Assembly (NCBI GenBank): GCA_016706685.1
Contig: JADJJE010000003.1
Location: 124,001 to 188,000, forward strand
Reading direction: 5' to 3'
Length of the DNA stretch: 64,000 nucleotides
Source: Sandaracinaceae bacterium
GTDB taxonomy: Bacteria > Myxococcota_A > Polyangia > Polyangiales > Houyiibacteriaceae
In this document: positions 16,999 to 25,420 of the stretch, one piece after another
Numbering within the stretch: the stretch's first letter is position 1
How the letters are laid out: each line of letters begins with the position of its first letter
Program-made: the position numbers and the translations under genes
Notes under the pieces: model-generated
Databases searched by the model: none
Seen by the model: the letters and a program-made list of their open reading frames with translations, nothing else
What the model was told of the DNA's origin: nothing

Positions 16999-18176
16999 CG
17001 CTCTCGGCGCTCCAGGGACGAATGCTCACGCGCCTCATCGAAGACGTGCGCACCCTGCTCGTGCAGGGCGAGGCACCGTCTTCGACCTTGCGTGCCCTGG
17101 AGGCCGTGCGGGCGACCGAGATCTGGAGCGAGCATGGCGAGGTCGCCGTCGCGAGGCCTGCCGTCGTCACCCTCATCGACCGGCTGCCGAACCCGGGCGA
17201 GGCGCAGCCCGCCGTGCTGTCGCTCGTCCCCGAAGTGCGCGACGCGTGGTTGCGCGTCGTGCGGGCGCGCCTTTCCGAGATGGGCGAGCGCGGCGATGTC
17301 GCGGCGCTGACCGAGGCCATCACTCACGCTGGCGCGCTGGCGAGCGAGCTGGTGGGCGTGCAGGCGCCGTCGCTGGCGGCGACCCCGTTCGGCGAGCTGG
17401 AGCGGGCGGTGCTGACGACGCCCGCGCATGAGGCCCCCGCGTTCCCGGTGCTGCTCCGCGTTCTGGCCGCCACCGCCGCGCTCACGAGCGACCCGACCCC
17501 GGTGACACTGCCGACGGCGCTGCCCGAGGTGGCATACGACGACCCTCAGGCCACGTGGCGCCCGGGTCGCCTCTTGCGTCTGCCCGCTTCCGCGGAGACC
17601 GCGATGACGACGGTGGTGTTGAGCGGCGCGCTCGAGGGGCGGTCCAACGACGCAGACGCCATGCGCTGGGCGCTGCATCACCCGTGGGCGTTCCTGCTGG
17701 CGCAGCTCACGTTCACCAAGGAGTCGTGGGAGGCCGAGCGCGTATCGGGCGGCATCGCCTTCGAGTTGGAGCCGGCGCACGCTTCTTTGTTTCAGAGCCC
17801 GCCGCGCGTGGAGGTGGTGGTGAGCTTGCCGAGCGGCGAGGAGATCCGCTGCGGCTCGCTCGGCGAACTCTGCCAGCGCACCCTCGCACAGCTCGGCGTG
17901 ACCGTGCTCGGCCACCGCGTGACGGCGAACACCCTCGACGACAAGCTCGCTCTCGTCATCGAGGCCGTGCTGCGGCACGACGTGTGGCGCTTCGAGCACG
18001 GCTCGGGCGCGCGGCGACCGGGCTACACCATTCACCCGCTGTTCTCCGACGCCTGCTATCGGGCACTGGGCAGCCGGGCGTTCTACCGGCTGGGCTCGCC
18101 GGTGACCGCCGCCATCCGCCGCGCCGCCGAGGGCTGGGCCAGGGAGCGCATGGCGCGCGCAGGCGGTGCGGCATGA
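16995..18176 (+). CDS. Unrecognised operon protein A
   Basis: The 393-aa protein starts in ATGA overlap with the S gene. It is mainly helical in the N-terminal two thirds and contains no catalytic motif or membrane span that I recognise. A beta-rich segment (RVEVVVSLPSGEEIRCGSL) precedes a C-terminal helical region ending in YRLGSPVTAAIRRAAEGWARERM. Its stop overlaps the next start (ATGA at 18173), so it is probably made in fixed ratio with protein B and the large ATPase. It is likely a structural component of the same complex; no function can be named. Confidence 0.8.
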   Translation: MTLSALQGRMLTRLIEDVRTLLVQGEAPSSTLRALEAVRATEIWSEHGEVAVARPAVVTLIDRLPNPGEAQPAVLSLVPEVRDAWLRVVRARLSEMGERGDVAALTEAITHAGALASELVGVQAPSLAATPFGELERAVLTTPAHEAPAFPVLLRVLAATAALTSDPTPVTLPTALPEVAYDDPQATWRPGRLLRLPASAETAMTTVVLSGALEGRSNDADAMRWALHHPWAFLLAQLTFTKESWEAERVSGGIAFELEPAHASLFQSPPRVEVVVSLPSGEEIRCGSLGELCQRTLAQLGVTVLGHRVTANTLDDKLALVIEAVLRHDVWRFEHGSGARRPGYTIHPLFSDACYRALGSRAFYRLGSPVTAAIRRAAEGWARERMARAGGAA

Positions 18177-19213
18177 CACGCACCCTCCACCTCGAGCGTC
18201 CGGCGTTTTGGACCGAGACCAGCGATCCCGAGGCCTGGTTCCGCGCGCTCGACGTGCTCGCCAGCAAGCCACCCGAGCTGGGCTCACCGCGCTCCGTCGC
18301 GGACCGGGCGCTCGTGGGGGTCATCTCGCGGCGGGGTGCCGCGGGGCTCTTCGGCCTCCTCGACCAGCTGCTGCCCGGCGTGGGGCTCCTCGCGCGCGAC
18401 ACAGAGGTGCGCTGGACCCTCAGCGACGAAGCGAAGGTCCTATTGCGCTGCTGGAAGGAGGCCCCACCGCGCGGGCTCGCGCTACTGGCGGCACATCTCG
18501 TGCGCGAGAGCGTGTGGCTGCGTCTCTTGCTCCTGCGCGTCGAGCGCGGCGACTGGGAGCTTCGGGGGTGGTCCGAGGTGCGAGGCAGCCGCGCCGGGAT
18601 CAAGGCGGGCAGCTCGCTCCTGTTGCACCAGCACGCCGATCCCGAGCTCTGGTTCAGAGGGCTCGAGCGGCAGGCGGCGGGCCGCTGGCTCGCGCGTGCG
18701 CACTGCCATGCGCTCGCCTACGCGCCGGGCGTGCTCGGGCGCAAGCCGAGCAAGGACAACCTCTCACTCACGCCGCTCACCGCGCCGCTGCTCCTGCTCG
18801 AGTCGGTGGGCTGGCTGTCGCGCACCGGCGCACTGACGCTGCCGAGCGAGCTCCAGGCTGACCTCACTGGCGCCGCCACCCCGGCGCAGGCGCTCACCGA
18901 ACTCACGAGCGCCCACGCCGACGTGCGCGGCTTCGTCGCGGCCGAGCCGGTGCTGCGGGAGCTGCTCGCCACGTTTGGTGCGAGCCCCAACGACGAGGCC
19001 TTCGCGCGTTGGATGGACGCGCTCGTCCACGAGGCCGAGCAGCGCGGCGCGCTGGAGCTGCTCGCCGTGGAGCCTGGCCAGGCTCGGCATGGGCGCGGGC
19101 TCTTCGCCGACCCCACGAAGAAGCTGGTGCGGTGGGTGGCGCACAGCGAATTCAACGAGACCTTCCAGAACGCCTGGCACGCGCTCGAGACACGACGGGA
19201 GCTGACACGATGA
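18173..19213 (+). CDS. Unrecognised operon protein B
   Basis: The 346-aa protein starts at ATG 18173, overlapping protein A by four bases; an open extension upstream is in the wrong frame over protein A and is not used. It is rich in leucine, arginine and alpha-helix, with conserved-looking tryptophans (residues about 12, 22, 90-125). The end, KKLVRWVAHSEFNETFQNAWH, is distinctive. No enzyme signature, signal peptide or membrane segment is seen. Its stop overlaps the ATPase start, which suggests that it may partner the ATPase directly. Confidence 0.8.
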   Translation: MTRTLHLERPAFWTETSDPEAWFRALDVLASKPPELGSPRSVADRALVGVISRRGAAGLFGLLDQLLPGVGLLARDTEVRWTLSDEAKVLLRCWKEAPPRGLALLAAHLVRESVWLRLLLLRVERGDWELRGWSEVRGSRAGIKAGSSLLLHQHADPELWFRGLERQAAGRWLARAHCHALAYAPGVLGRKPSKDNLSLTPLTAPLLLLESVGWLSRTGALTLPSELQADLTGAATPAQALTELTSAHADVRGFVAAEPVLRELLATFGASPNDEAFARWMDALVHEAEQRGALELLAVEPGQARHGRGLFADPTKKLVRWVAHSEFNETFQNAWHALETRRELTR

Positions 19214-22200
19214 CGACCAACAAAGCGAAGCACCAGTGGGCGGCTACCGGCGTCTCTTCGTACCCGCTCACGCATCCCATCGTGGGCCAGGGGCGCTTCT
19301 TCGGTGCGTTCAAGCACTTCATCCACCTGGTCGACGACGAGGCCGAGAAGTTCGCGCACGTGTTTGCAGTCATCGCCCAGTGGGGCGTCGGCAAGTCACG
19401 CCTTGGCTACGAGCTGGTGGCGCAGATCAACGACACCTCCCGCGGATGGTGGGTGCGCGGCGAAGACGGCGGTCTCGACAGAGCGAAGCTCTTTCACGAC
19501 GACAAGGACCGTGATCAGTACCTCGGGCTCTACATCCGCTACAGCCAGGTGGCCAACGACTACAACAACGTCGACAACTGGTTCGCCTTCGGGCTCTACA
19601 AGGCGCTCCTGCCGCTGGCGCGTGGCTCGTTCGATGGCTCGATCCAGGGGCAGATCGCGAAGGAGGCGGCTGACCGTCTGGCCGTGGCGGGCTTCGACCC
19701 GAAGCAGCTCGCTGCGGCACTCGACGTGACGGCCCATCACTCCGACGAGAAGCTCTACGAAGACCCAGAGTTGGCAACGAAGCTGTGCCAGGCGGCCTAC
19801 GATTACCTGCAGTCGCTGGGCATCAAGTACGTCCTGGTGGTGCTCGACGAGCTGGAGACGGCCGCCGAGGCGGCGACCTTCGGCCTCGACTCGACGGACA
19901 TCAAGCACCTCGATGGTCGCGCGATCAAGCTGATGGGCAAGGCCATCAAGGAGGAGGACCCGCGCCGCAAGCTCCCTTGGCTGCGCTACGTGGCCCTCTG
20001 CTCGCCGGCCATCGGCGACGAGCTGCGCGAGATCCAGTCCACCGCGCGGCGCTTCGAGCTGACCGAGCTCTCATCGAACGCGTTCTCCGACGTGAGTGAC
20101 TTCGTGCACACCCTGTCGGCCGACGGGCGGCTCGCGGAGTCCTACCCTCAGGGTCTGGTCGAGGCGGCCTACGCCATGAGCGCGGGGAACTTCGGCTGGT
20201 TCAACGTTGTGATGGCCAGCATCGATGAGCGGCTGCGCGACAAGCGCGCCCGGGGCGAGAAGGACGCGCCGACCGTGGGCGCGCTGTTCGACGAGCTGGT
20301 GCGTGTGTCGGGCCGCGTGCAGCAGCACGTGCTCGACCATCACGCACTCGACATGCTGAAGGTCGACAAGGCACAGCTCCCGGCGGCACGTGACCTGCTG
20401 TACGGCCAGTTGCCGGTTGCGCTCGACAGCTATGCGCCCGAGACCCGCACTGCGGTGCTGGGCGCGAAGAACGAGTACGACGAGCCGGTCGCGACCCTGT
20501 TCCGCCGCGTCGAGTGGGACGAGTTGGAGGCGGCCGACGCGTTGCGCGCGTCGAAGTTCACGCGCGACAAGGGCGTGTGGCGGCTGGGCGGCGTCGATCA
20601 GCCGCTCGATCTGCGCCAGCTCCTGTCGAACCTCGGTACCTACGCCATCCACGAGACCAAGGGGGGCCGCCGCACAGACGGGAAGCACACGCTCGTGGTG
20701 CCGCTGCGTCAGAACGACTTCGTCCACCTCGTGTCGCTGCTGTATCCGCACGCCGCTGCCGAGGACGCCGCCCGCGCGTTGTGGCGTCGCTTCCTAGGTG
20801 CCGACGACCTGACGGCCGACACCGCGACGCACGTCGGACCGAGTGTCGAGATGATCGCGCGCCTCGACTTGCGCCACCGAAAGCAAGGCCAGACTTCCCT
20901 CATCTTCCGTGACCCAGACCAGAACAGCGCCCACGAAAAGGTGCTCTCGACCCTGCGCACGCAGACCGAGCGGAAGCGTGCCGAGCAGGTGCTGGTGGGC
21001 GCGATGCGCGTCATCGACCAGCACTGGGCGTTCGACGCGGCTCCCTCGGGCATCCGCGATGAGTCGCTGACCGTCATTGCCACCTCGCCGGCGGCCAAAG
21101 GCAAGCAGCCCGGCGGTCTCGTGACGTTCGACGGCCTCAAGCTGCACCCGAAGGGCCGCGTGCTCTTCGCGTGGGTGAAGAACGACGAGGAGCTGGAGCG
21201 CTTGTGCAAGGCGGCGAGCGCGCAGTTCGGCGAGGAGGGCCGGACGCCCGTCGTGGCGTTCACGTCGTCGCGCGCGCTGGTCGACCGCATGGCGAACCCA
21301 ACGAGCGACACGCTCAAAGGAGCCAAGAGCTACGTGTTGCTCTATCAGCTGACCTCGACCGAGGAGCACATCCTCCACCAGATTGGCGTCCCCACGCAGG
21401 CCAGCGCCGGCTTCCGGCTCGACGGCCACGGCTTCACCACGGCCTTCAACAACCGGCTGCAGAGCCTCGTTCGCCCGTTCTCGGAGGAGGTCGGCCGCTT
21501 CCGTCAGCAGCTCAACGAGCTGGGTCGCATCGCCTGGCCGTTGCGCTCGTCGGGAAAGCTGAAGGAGACCGAGGAGGAGCTCCTCATCCGGGCCTGGCGG
21601 GTCCTGGCCATCGACAAGGCGGCGCCGGCAACGCTCGCTGCGCTCGACGACAAGTCTGGTGTCGACGTGGAAGCGCTCAAGACGCTGCTCGCCAAGCTCG
21701 GCGTCACGCCAAAGGCCCGCGCGGCGGGCTACGTGGACAGCGACCGCGCCGGCCTCTTTTCGCGCGTCGATGACGCCGCCGAGGCGCAGTTCCCGCCATT
21801 CCTCGTCGAAGGCATCGCGCGCCTGCTGAATGGCGACTGGACCTATGCCCGCGCCGAGCGCGAGTGGTTCTGGGGCTACACGTGGGAGGGCATCAAGCCG
21901 AAGGACACCTACTTCGAGTGGCTGTCCATCATGCGCGAGCTCGGCTTCGCCAAGCCGCAGCCCGGCGCCAAGAGCGCCGACGTCTACATCGCGACGACGC
22001 GCGCCGAGCTGCGTGGCGCCATTCAGGAGGCCGACAACTGGCTGAGGAAGGACTACGCGGCGCTGGTCGCGGACATGGAGACCGTGTTCGGCGTCGGACG
22101 CGTGAAGGAGCTGTTCGCACCCGAAGCGGGTGCCCCGGGAACCAAGACGCTCAGCGCACGCAGGAGGCTGACCGAGAGCACCAAGGACCTCGACGGGCTC

Positions 22201-23451
22201 GACAATTCCGAGACGCAAGCGGCGAGCGCCGAGGGCGTCCGTGCCTCCGCGCAACGGCGACGTCGGGTCATCGCCAATGTTGACTGGGTCTACCGCCACG
22301 ACGACTTCAACGCGATTCAGCAGGACTACAACGTCAAGACGCTCGACTTCGAGTCCGACGCCGTGCCGCTCTGGCAGCGCATCCGGCGCGCGTCGCTGTT
22401 CGTGGACTTCATCCGGCGCACGGAGAAGGCCATCCGCTCGCAAGGGGAGAAGATCGCTGCGGAGATGCGGGATGGCAGTGCTCACCTCACGGGTTTTCCG
22501 ATTGGCCTCTTCACCCTGTCCCTCGAGCGGTTGACCCACATACTCGACGGTGCACTCACCCAAGCGGCCACACCCGGTGCAACCGAGGCCGTTCAGGTCA
22601 ACGAGCCGGGCACGCTGCGTCAGAACCTGCGTGACCTGAAGGTGGCCGAAGCAACGGCGCAGTTCGAGCAACTGGCACAGGAGGTGGGTCTCGACTTGAA
22701 CTCGGGGGCTACGCGGGGGGTTGCAGACTGCGAAGGCCACATCGCGAGCGCGTACCGCGACGTGAGGACCGTGTACGAGAGGCTCCAAGCAGGGCTCGTC
22801 GACGCTGCCGATCGGCTGGACGCGCTCGGCGTCGCCATAGACAACTCTCCCCCCGACTTCCGCTACCCGAACACGATTCCGCCGCTCCAGCAGCTGCGCA
22901 GTCGACCGGACCACATCCATGACCTCCTCGAGGACACGCGGAACGAGGAGGTCGAGCGGCTGCGCTCCGCTTTCGAAGGCCCGTCGCGGCATGGGAACTT
23001 CCAGCCCCTCATGGCGCAGGCACGCAGCCTGCTCGAGGAGCCGCGCAACGCACTCACGACCTTGGTGGCGAACGTCCAGTCGCTCGAGAACGCGGTGACC
23101 GAGTATCGGCAGCGTCTGCTTGCCACCCCCAGCCTCCAAGCCGCTTATCGCGGGCTCGAGGCCTTGGCGGTGGCTTGCGGTGACTCGCCCCCCTATCGGC
23201 TGACGCTCAAGGACATCGAGGCGGCCGGCGCCCTCTCCACCGCGGCGCAGCGCGTTCAGGCGGCAGTGCACGAAGCATCGGTGATGGGCTCGAGTCGTCT
23301 GTCGGACACGCCGGTCAGCTTCGACCGCTGGTGCGCCATTGTGAGAGCCCTCGACGCGGGGCGCGACCCCGCGCTCGAGCCACAAGAGGCCGACGCGCTC
23401 GTGAAGCGGAACATCGTGGAGCGCACCTACCGGCTGGGGGTGAAGTCGTGA
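19210..23451 (+). CDS. Large P-loop ATPase (1413 aa), core of the plus-strand operon
   Basis: The start at ATG 19210 overlaps protein B (ATGA). The N-terminal 400 residues form a P-loop ATPase with Walker A AQWGVGKS (56-63), Walker B VLVVLDELE (208-216) and a sensor-1-like LRYVALCSPAIGDELREI stretch, resembling ORC/BrxD-type or BREX BrxC/PglY-type ATPases. The first glycine of the usual GxxxxGK[ST] is alanine. About 1000 further residues are long, charged and helical, with several segments that could be coiled coils and a WTYARAEREWFWGYTWEG aromatic stretch. The size and the methylase neighbour recall BrxC/PglY, but I cannot align it to them with confidence. Its C-terminus overlaps the next gene (GTGA). 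Confidence 0.85.
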   Translation: MTTNKAKHQWAATGVSSYPLTHPIVGQGRFFGAFKHFIHLVDDEAEKFAHVFAVIAQWGVGKSRLGYELVAQINDTSRGWWVRGEDGGLDRAKLFHDDKDRDQYLGLYIRYSQVANDYNNVDNWFAFGLYKALLPLARGSFDGSIQGQIAKEAADRLAVAGFDPKQLAAALDVTAHHSDEKLYEDPELATKLCQAAYDYLQSLGIKYVLVVLDELETAAEAATFGLDSTDIKHLDGRAIKLMGKAIKEEDPRRKLPWLRYVALCSPAIGDELREIQSTARRFELTELSSNAFSDVSDFVHTLSADGRLAESYPQGLVEAAYAMSAGNFGWFNVVMASIDERLRDKRARGEKDAPTVGALFDELVRVSGRVQQHVLDHHALDMLKVDKAQLPAARDLLYGQLPVALDSYAPETRTAVLGAKNEYDEPVATLFRRVEWDELEAADALRASKFTRDKGVWRLGGVDQPLDLRQLLSNLGTYAIHETKGGRRTDGKHTLVVPLRQNDFVHLVSLLYPHAAAEDAARALWRRFLGADDLTADTATHVGPSVEMIARLDLRHRKQGQTSLIFRDPDQNSAHEKVLSTLRTQTERKRAEQVLVGAMRVIDQHWAFDAAPSGIRDESLTVIATSPAAKGKQPGGLVTFDGLKLHPKGRVLFAWVKNDEELERLCKAASAQFGEEGRTPVVAFTSSRALVDRMANPTSDTLKGAKSYVLLYQLTSTEEHILHQIGVPTQASAGFRLDGHGFTTAFNNRLQSLVRPFSEEVGRFRQQLNELGRIAWPLRSSGKLKETEEELLIRAWRVLAIDKAAPATLAALDDKSGVDVEALKTLLAKLGVTPKARAAGYVDSDRAGLFSRVDDAAEAQFPPFLVEGIARLLNGDWTYARAEREWFWGYTWEGIKPKDTYFEWLSIMRELGFAKPQPGAKSADVYIATTRAELRGAIQEADNWLRKDYAALVADMETVFGVGRVKELFAPEAGAPGTKTLSARRRLTESTKDLDGLDNSETQAASAEGVRASAQRRRRVIANVDWVYRHDDFNAIQQDYNVKTLDFESDAVPLWQRIRRASLFVDFIRRTEKAIRSQGEKIAAEMRDGSAHLTGFPIGLFTLSLERLTHILDGALTQAATPGATEAVQVNEPGTLRQNLRDLKVAEATAQFEQLAQEVGLDLNSGATRGVADCEGHIASAYRDVRTVYERLQAGLVDAADRLDALGVAIDNSPPDFRYPNTIPPLQQLRSRPDHIHDLLEDTRNEEVERLRSAFEGPSRHGNFQPLMAQARSLLEEPRNALTTLVANVQSLENAVTEYRQRLLATPSLQAAYRGLEALAVACGDSPPYRLTLKDIEAAGALSTAAQRVQAAVHEASVMGSSRLSDTPVSFDRWCAIVRALDAGRDPALEPQEADALVKRNIVERTYRLGVKS

Positions 23452-24266
23452 CCATTCCGGTGCTACTGCACGGCGCACTCGCCGCCCACAGGCGTGGAAG
23501 CATCCTGCGCGAAGCGCTCTCCGCCGAGACAACGACTACGTTGCCCGAGGGCGGCGCCGTGGTCATGGCTTTCGCCGAGGCGTTTCAAGGGGCCGACGAC
23601 GGTGAGCAAGCGCGGCTCGTCGAGTGGACGCGTTCGTCCGGGCACGTGCTGTTGCTCGTCCCGCCTTTCGCCGCCGGCACCTGCGGGCGCCCCGTGTCGT
23701 GGCGCGCCGAGCGCATGGAGGGCGGAGCACGAGGAGGAGAGGGGCTCGCCAAGATGCTAGCCAGTGAGGTGACGCATCGACTCGAGGGGAAGCTGCAGTC
23801 CCCACCGCTGCTGGGCGCGACGTGGAGCGACCTCAGCGTCTGCGTGGGCACGCACCGTCTGCACCCGGCGGCCGGGCTGTTCGCGATCACGTGCCTGCCC
23901 CTCTGGTCACTCTCGGTGCTTGATGCCCCCGAGGAGACGCAGAACTGGATGGCGAGCCTCGTTGCGATGGCGGGTGAGGCCAAGCCCACCCTCGCGCCCG
24001 CGCAGACACCGCTCTCGCCCGAGCACTTCGGGCTCCTGGTGTTCCTGCTCAGCGGGAACTTCGACGGTGACGCGCAGGCCATGGCGGCGCTGCGCGCGTC
24101 ACCGGTCTTCCGCATCCCGCCCGAGCGCGCGCGAGCGCTCTTGAGCGAACTGCGCGCTCGAGGCCTGGTCGTCGATGCCATGCCGACGCTCGAAGCCACT
24201 ACGCTCGTGATGCAGAGCCCCTACGCGCCATATGTGAGCGCGCTCCGCGAGGTGACCACGCCATGA
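23448..24266 (+). CDS. Unrecognised protein with C-terminal winged-helix-like region
   Basis: The protein starts at GTG 23448, in GTGA overlap with the ATPase, giving 272 aa. The first 150 residues show beta strands alternating with helices (VVMAFAEAFQGAD, HVLLLVPPFAAG). The last 90 residues (SPEHFGLLVFLLSGNF, then a PERARALLSELRARGLV stretch) look like a winged helix that could bind DNA or a partner. There is no known catalytic signature. It precedes the NurA-like and HerA genes with a four-base overlap, so it may link the large ATPase to the HerA motor. Confidence 0.75.
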   Translation: MTIPVLLHGALAAHRRGSILREALSAETTTTLPEGGAVVMAFAEAFQGADDGEQARLVEWTRSSGHVLLLVPPFAAGTCGRPVSWRAERMEGGARGGEGLAKMLASEVTHRLEGKLQSPPLLGATWSDLSVCVGTHRLHPAAGLFAITCLPLWSLSVLDAPEETQNWMASLVAMAGEAKPTLAPAQTPLSPEHFGLLVFLLSGNFDGDAQAMAALRASPVFRIPPERARALLSELRARGLVVDAMPTLEATTLVMQSPYAPYVSALREVTTP

Positions 24267-25408
24267 CCACCCATCGAACACTGGCTCAAACGCTCGCTGT
24301 GCAGTCGCAGGTCCACCTGCCGGGCACTGTCGGGAGGCTCCTCAAGCAGATCCGCGACCTCGAGCGCGTGGCGCCGCTCTTCGTGGATGCACGCCTCGTG
24401 CGCAGGGTCGAGCGGCCGAACCCGATCGACACGCGGGCCTCGGGCATCGCCACCCACTCCGCCACGACGAAGACCATCGGCGGATTCCTCTACGGTGCGG
24501 CGGCCGCACGCTGCGACCTGCTCGTCGAGCACAACGCCGTCTCGACAGCAGGCCAGGACAGCGCCTGCGAGATCGACGACATCAACTACGAGAATCAATC
24601 GATGCGGCTTGCGCTCGCTGCGATGAGGCAGGCGTACGAGCTGGCGGATCGGGCCGTCGTCGAGGGGCGCTCACGGCTCATCTTCCTCGACACCGCTCTG
24701 GTGATGGACCGGAGCATGGTGCCACCCGCCAGCCGCGCCGGAGAGCCGGGCTACCCAGCGGCCTACGCCGCTACGCGGGACATCATCGAGTCGTTCTGGG
24801 CGCGACACCGAGAGCGGCTCTTCCCATGGAACCCGAGCGGGCCAGTCATCATCGGTCTTGCTTCGCAACGCTTCGGTGCGATCATCCAGTCGGCGCAGCA
24901 AGACCTGCGGCTGCAGGGCGGGCGCAGCCAGATCCTGCCCACCGAGACGGTCGACCACGAGGCGCTCGCTGCCCTCGACGGCGTGCGCGAGGCGATCCTA
25001 GGCGTCGGCGAGCGCCGCTTCGTGCATGGCATTCTCGGCAGCTTCACGAGGACCGCCGCGTTCCGAATGAACGTCCACGCGCCGCGCATGGAGCCAGGCA
25101 ACGTCGTCGAGCTCGGCATCGTTGGCCTTCACTTCCGCGCCGGACAGACCACGGAGCCGCGCCTGATGCAGCTCGTGGGCGATGCGCCGGCGTGGACCGC
25201 CGAGGCCATCGACGAGATCGTCGGCCTGACGATGGCGCTGACGGCCGTGGGCGGTACGGCGGCGACTCCGCTGCCGGTGCAGCTCGCCGAGCGTGAGCTG
25301 ACCGCGCTCGGCCCCTTCCTGGAACACTACAGCCGGAGTGTCGCCGGCGAGCTGAGGCGGCGCGAGATCGAGAGCGTCTGGCTCTCGGACTTCGACCTCG
25401 CACCGTAA
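24263..25408 (+). CDS. NurA-like protein paired with HerA (putative nuclease)
   Basis: The 381-aa protein lies directly upstream of herA, the classic position of NurA, and has NurA-like length. A SRLIFLDTALVMDRS segment near residue 133 matches the position of the NurA motif usually written DGS, with the Asp kept but Gly-Ser replaced by Thr-Ala. Near the C-terminus, TPLPVQLAERE fits the NurA YP-x-x-L-x-x-A end motif. NurA is a Mn-dependent 5'-3' nuclease that works on the HerA hexamer. The catalytic residues cannot be fully verified by eye, so a degenerate or merely NurA-shaped adaptor remains possible. It is coupled by ATGA to the upstream gene. Confidence 0.55.
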   Translation: MTTHRTLAQTLAVQSQVHLPGTVGRLLKQIRDLERVAPLFVDARLVRRVERPNPIDTRASGIATHSATTKTIGGFLYGAAAARCDLLVEHNAVSTAGQDSACEIDDINYENQSMRLALAAMRQAYELADRAVVEGRSRLIFLDTALVMDRSMVPPASRAGEPGYPAAYAATRDIIESFWARHRERLFPWNPSGPVIIGLASQRFGAIIQSAQQDLRLQGGRSQILPTETVDHEALAALDGVREAILGVGERRFVHGILGSFTRTAAFRMNVHAPRMEPGNVVELGIVGLHFRAGQTTEPRLMQLVGDAPAWTAEAIDEIVGLTMALTAVGGTAATPLPVQLAERELTALGPFLEHYSRSVAGELRRREIESVWLSDFDLAP

Positions 25409-25420
25409 AGGAGAACGACT

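Noticed and set aside
20794..23532. Long open frame (about 900 codons) antisense to the large ATPase gene, and similar long antisense frames at 29580-31364 and 35795-37465
   Set aside because: Their compositions are Arg/Val/His-rich as expected from the reverse reading of high-GC coding DNA, and the sense frames have clear domains.
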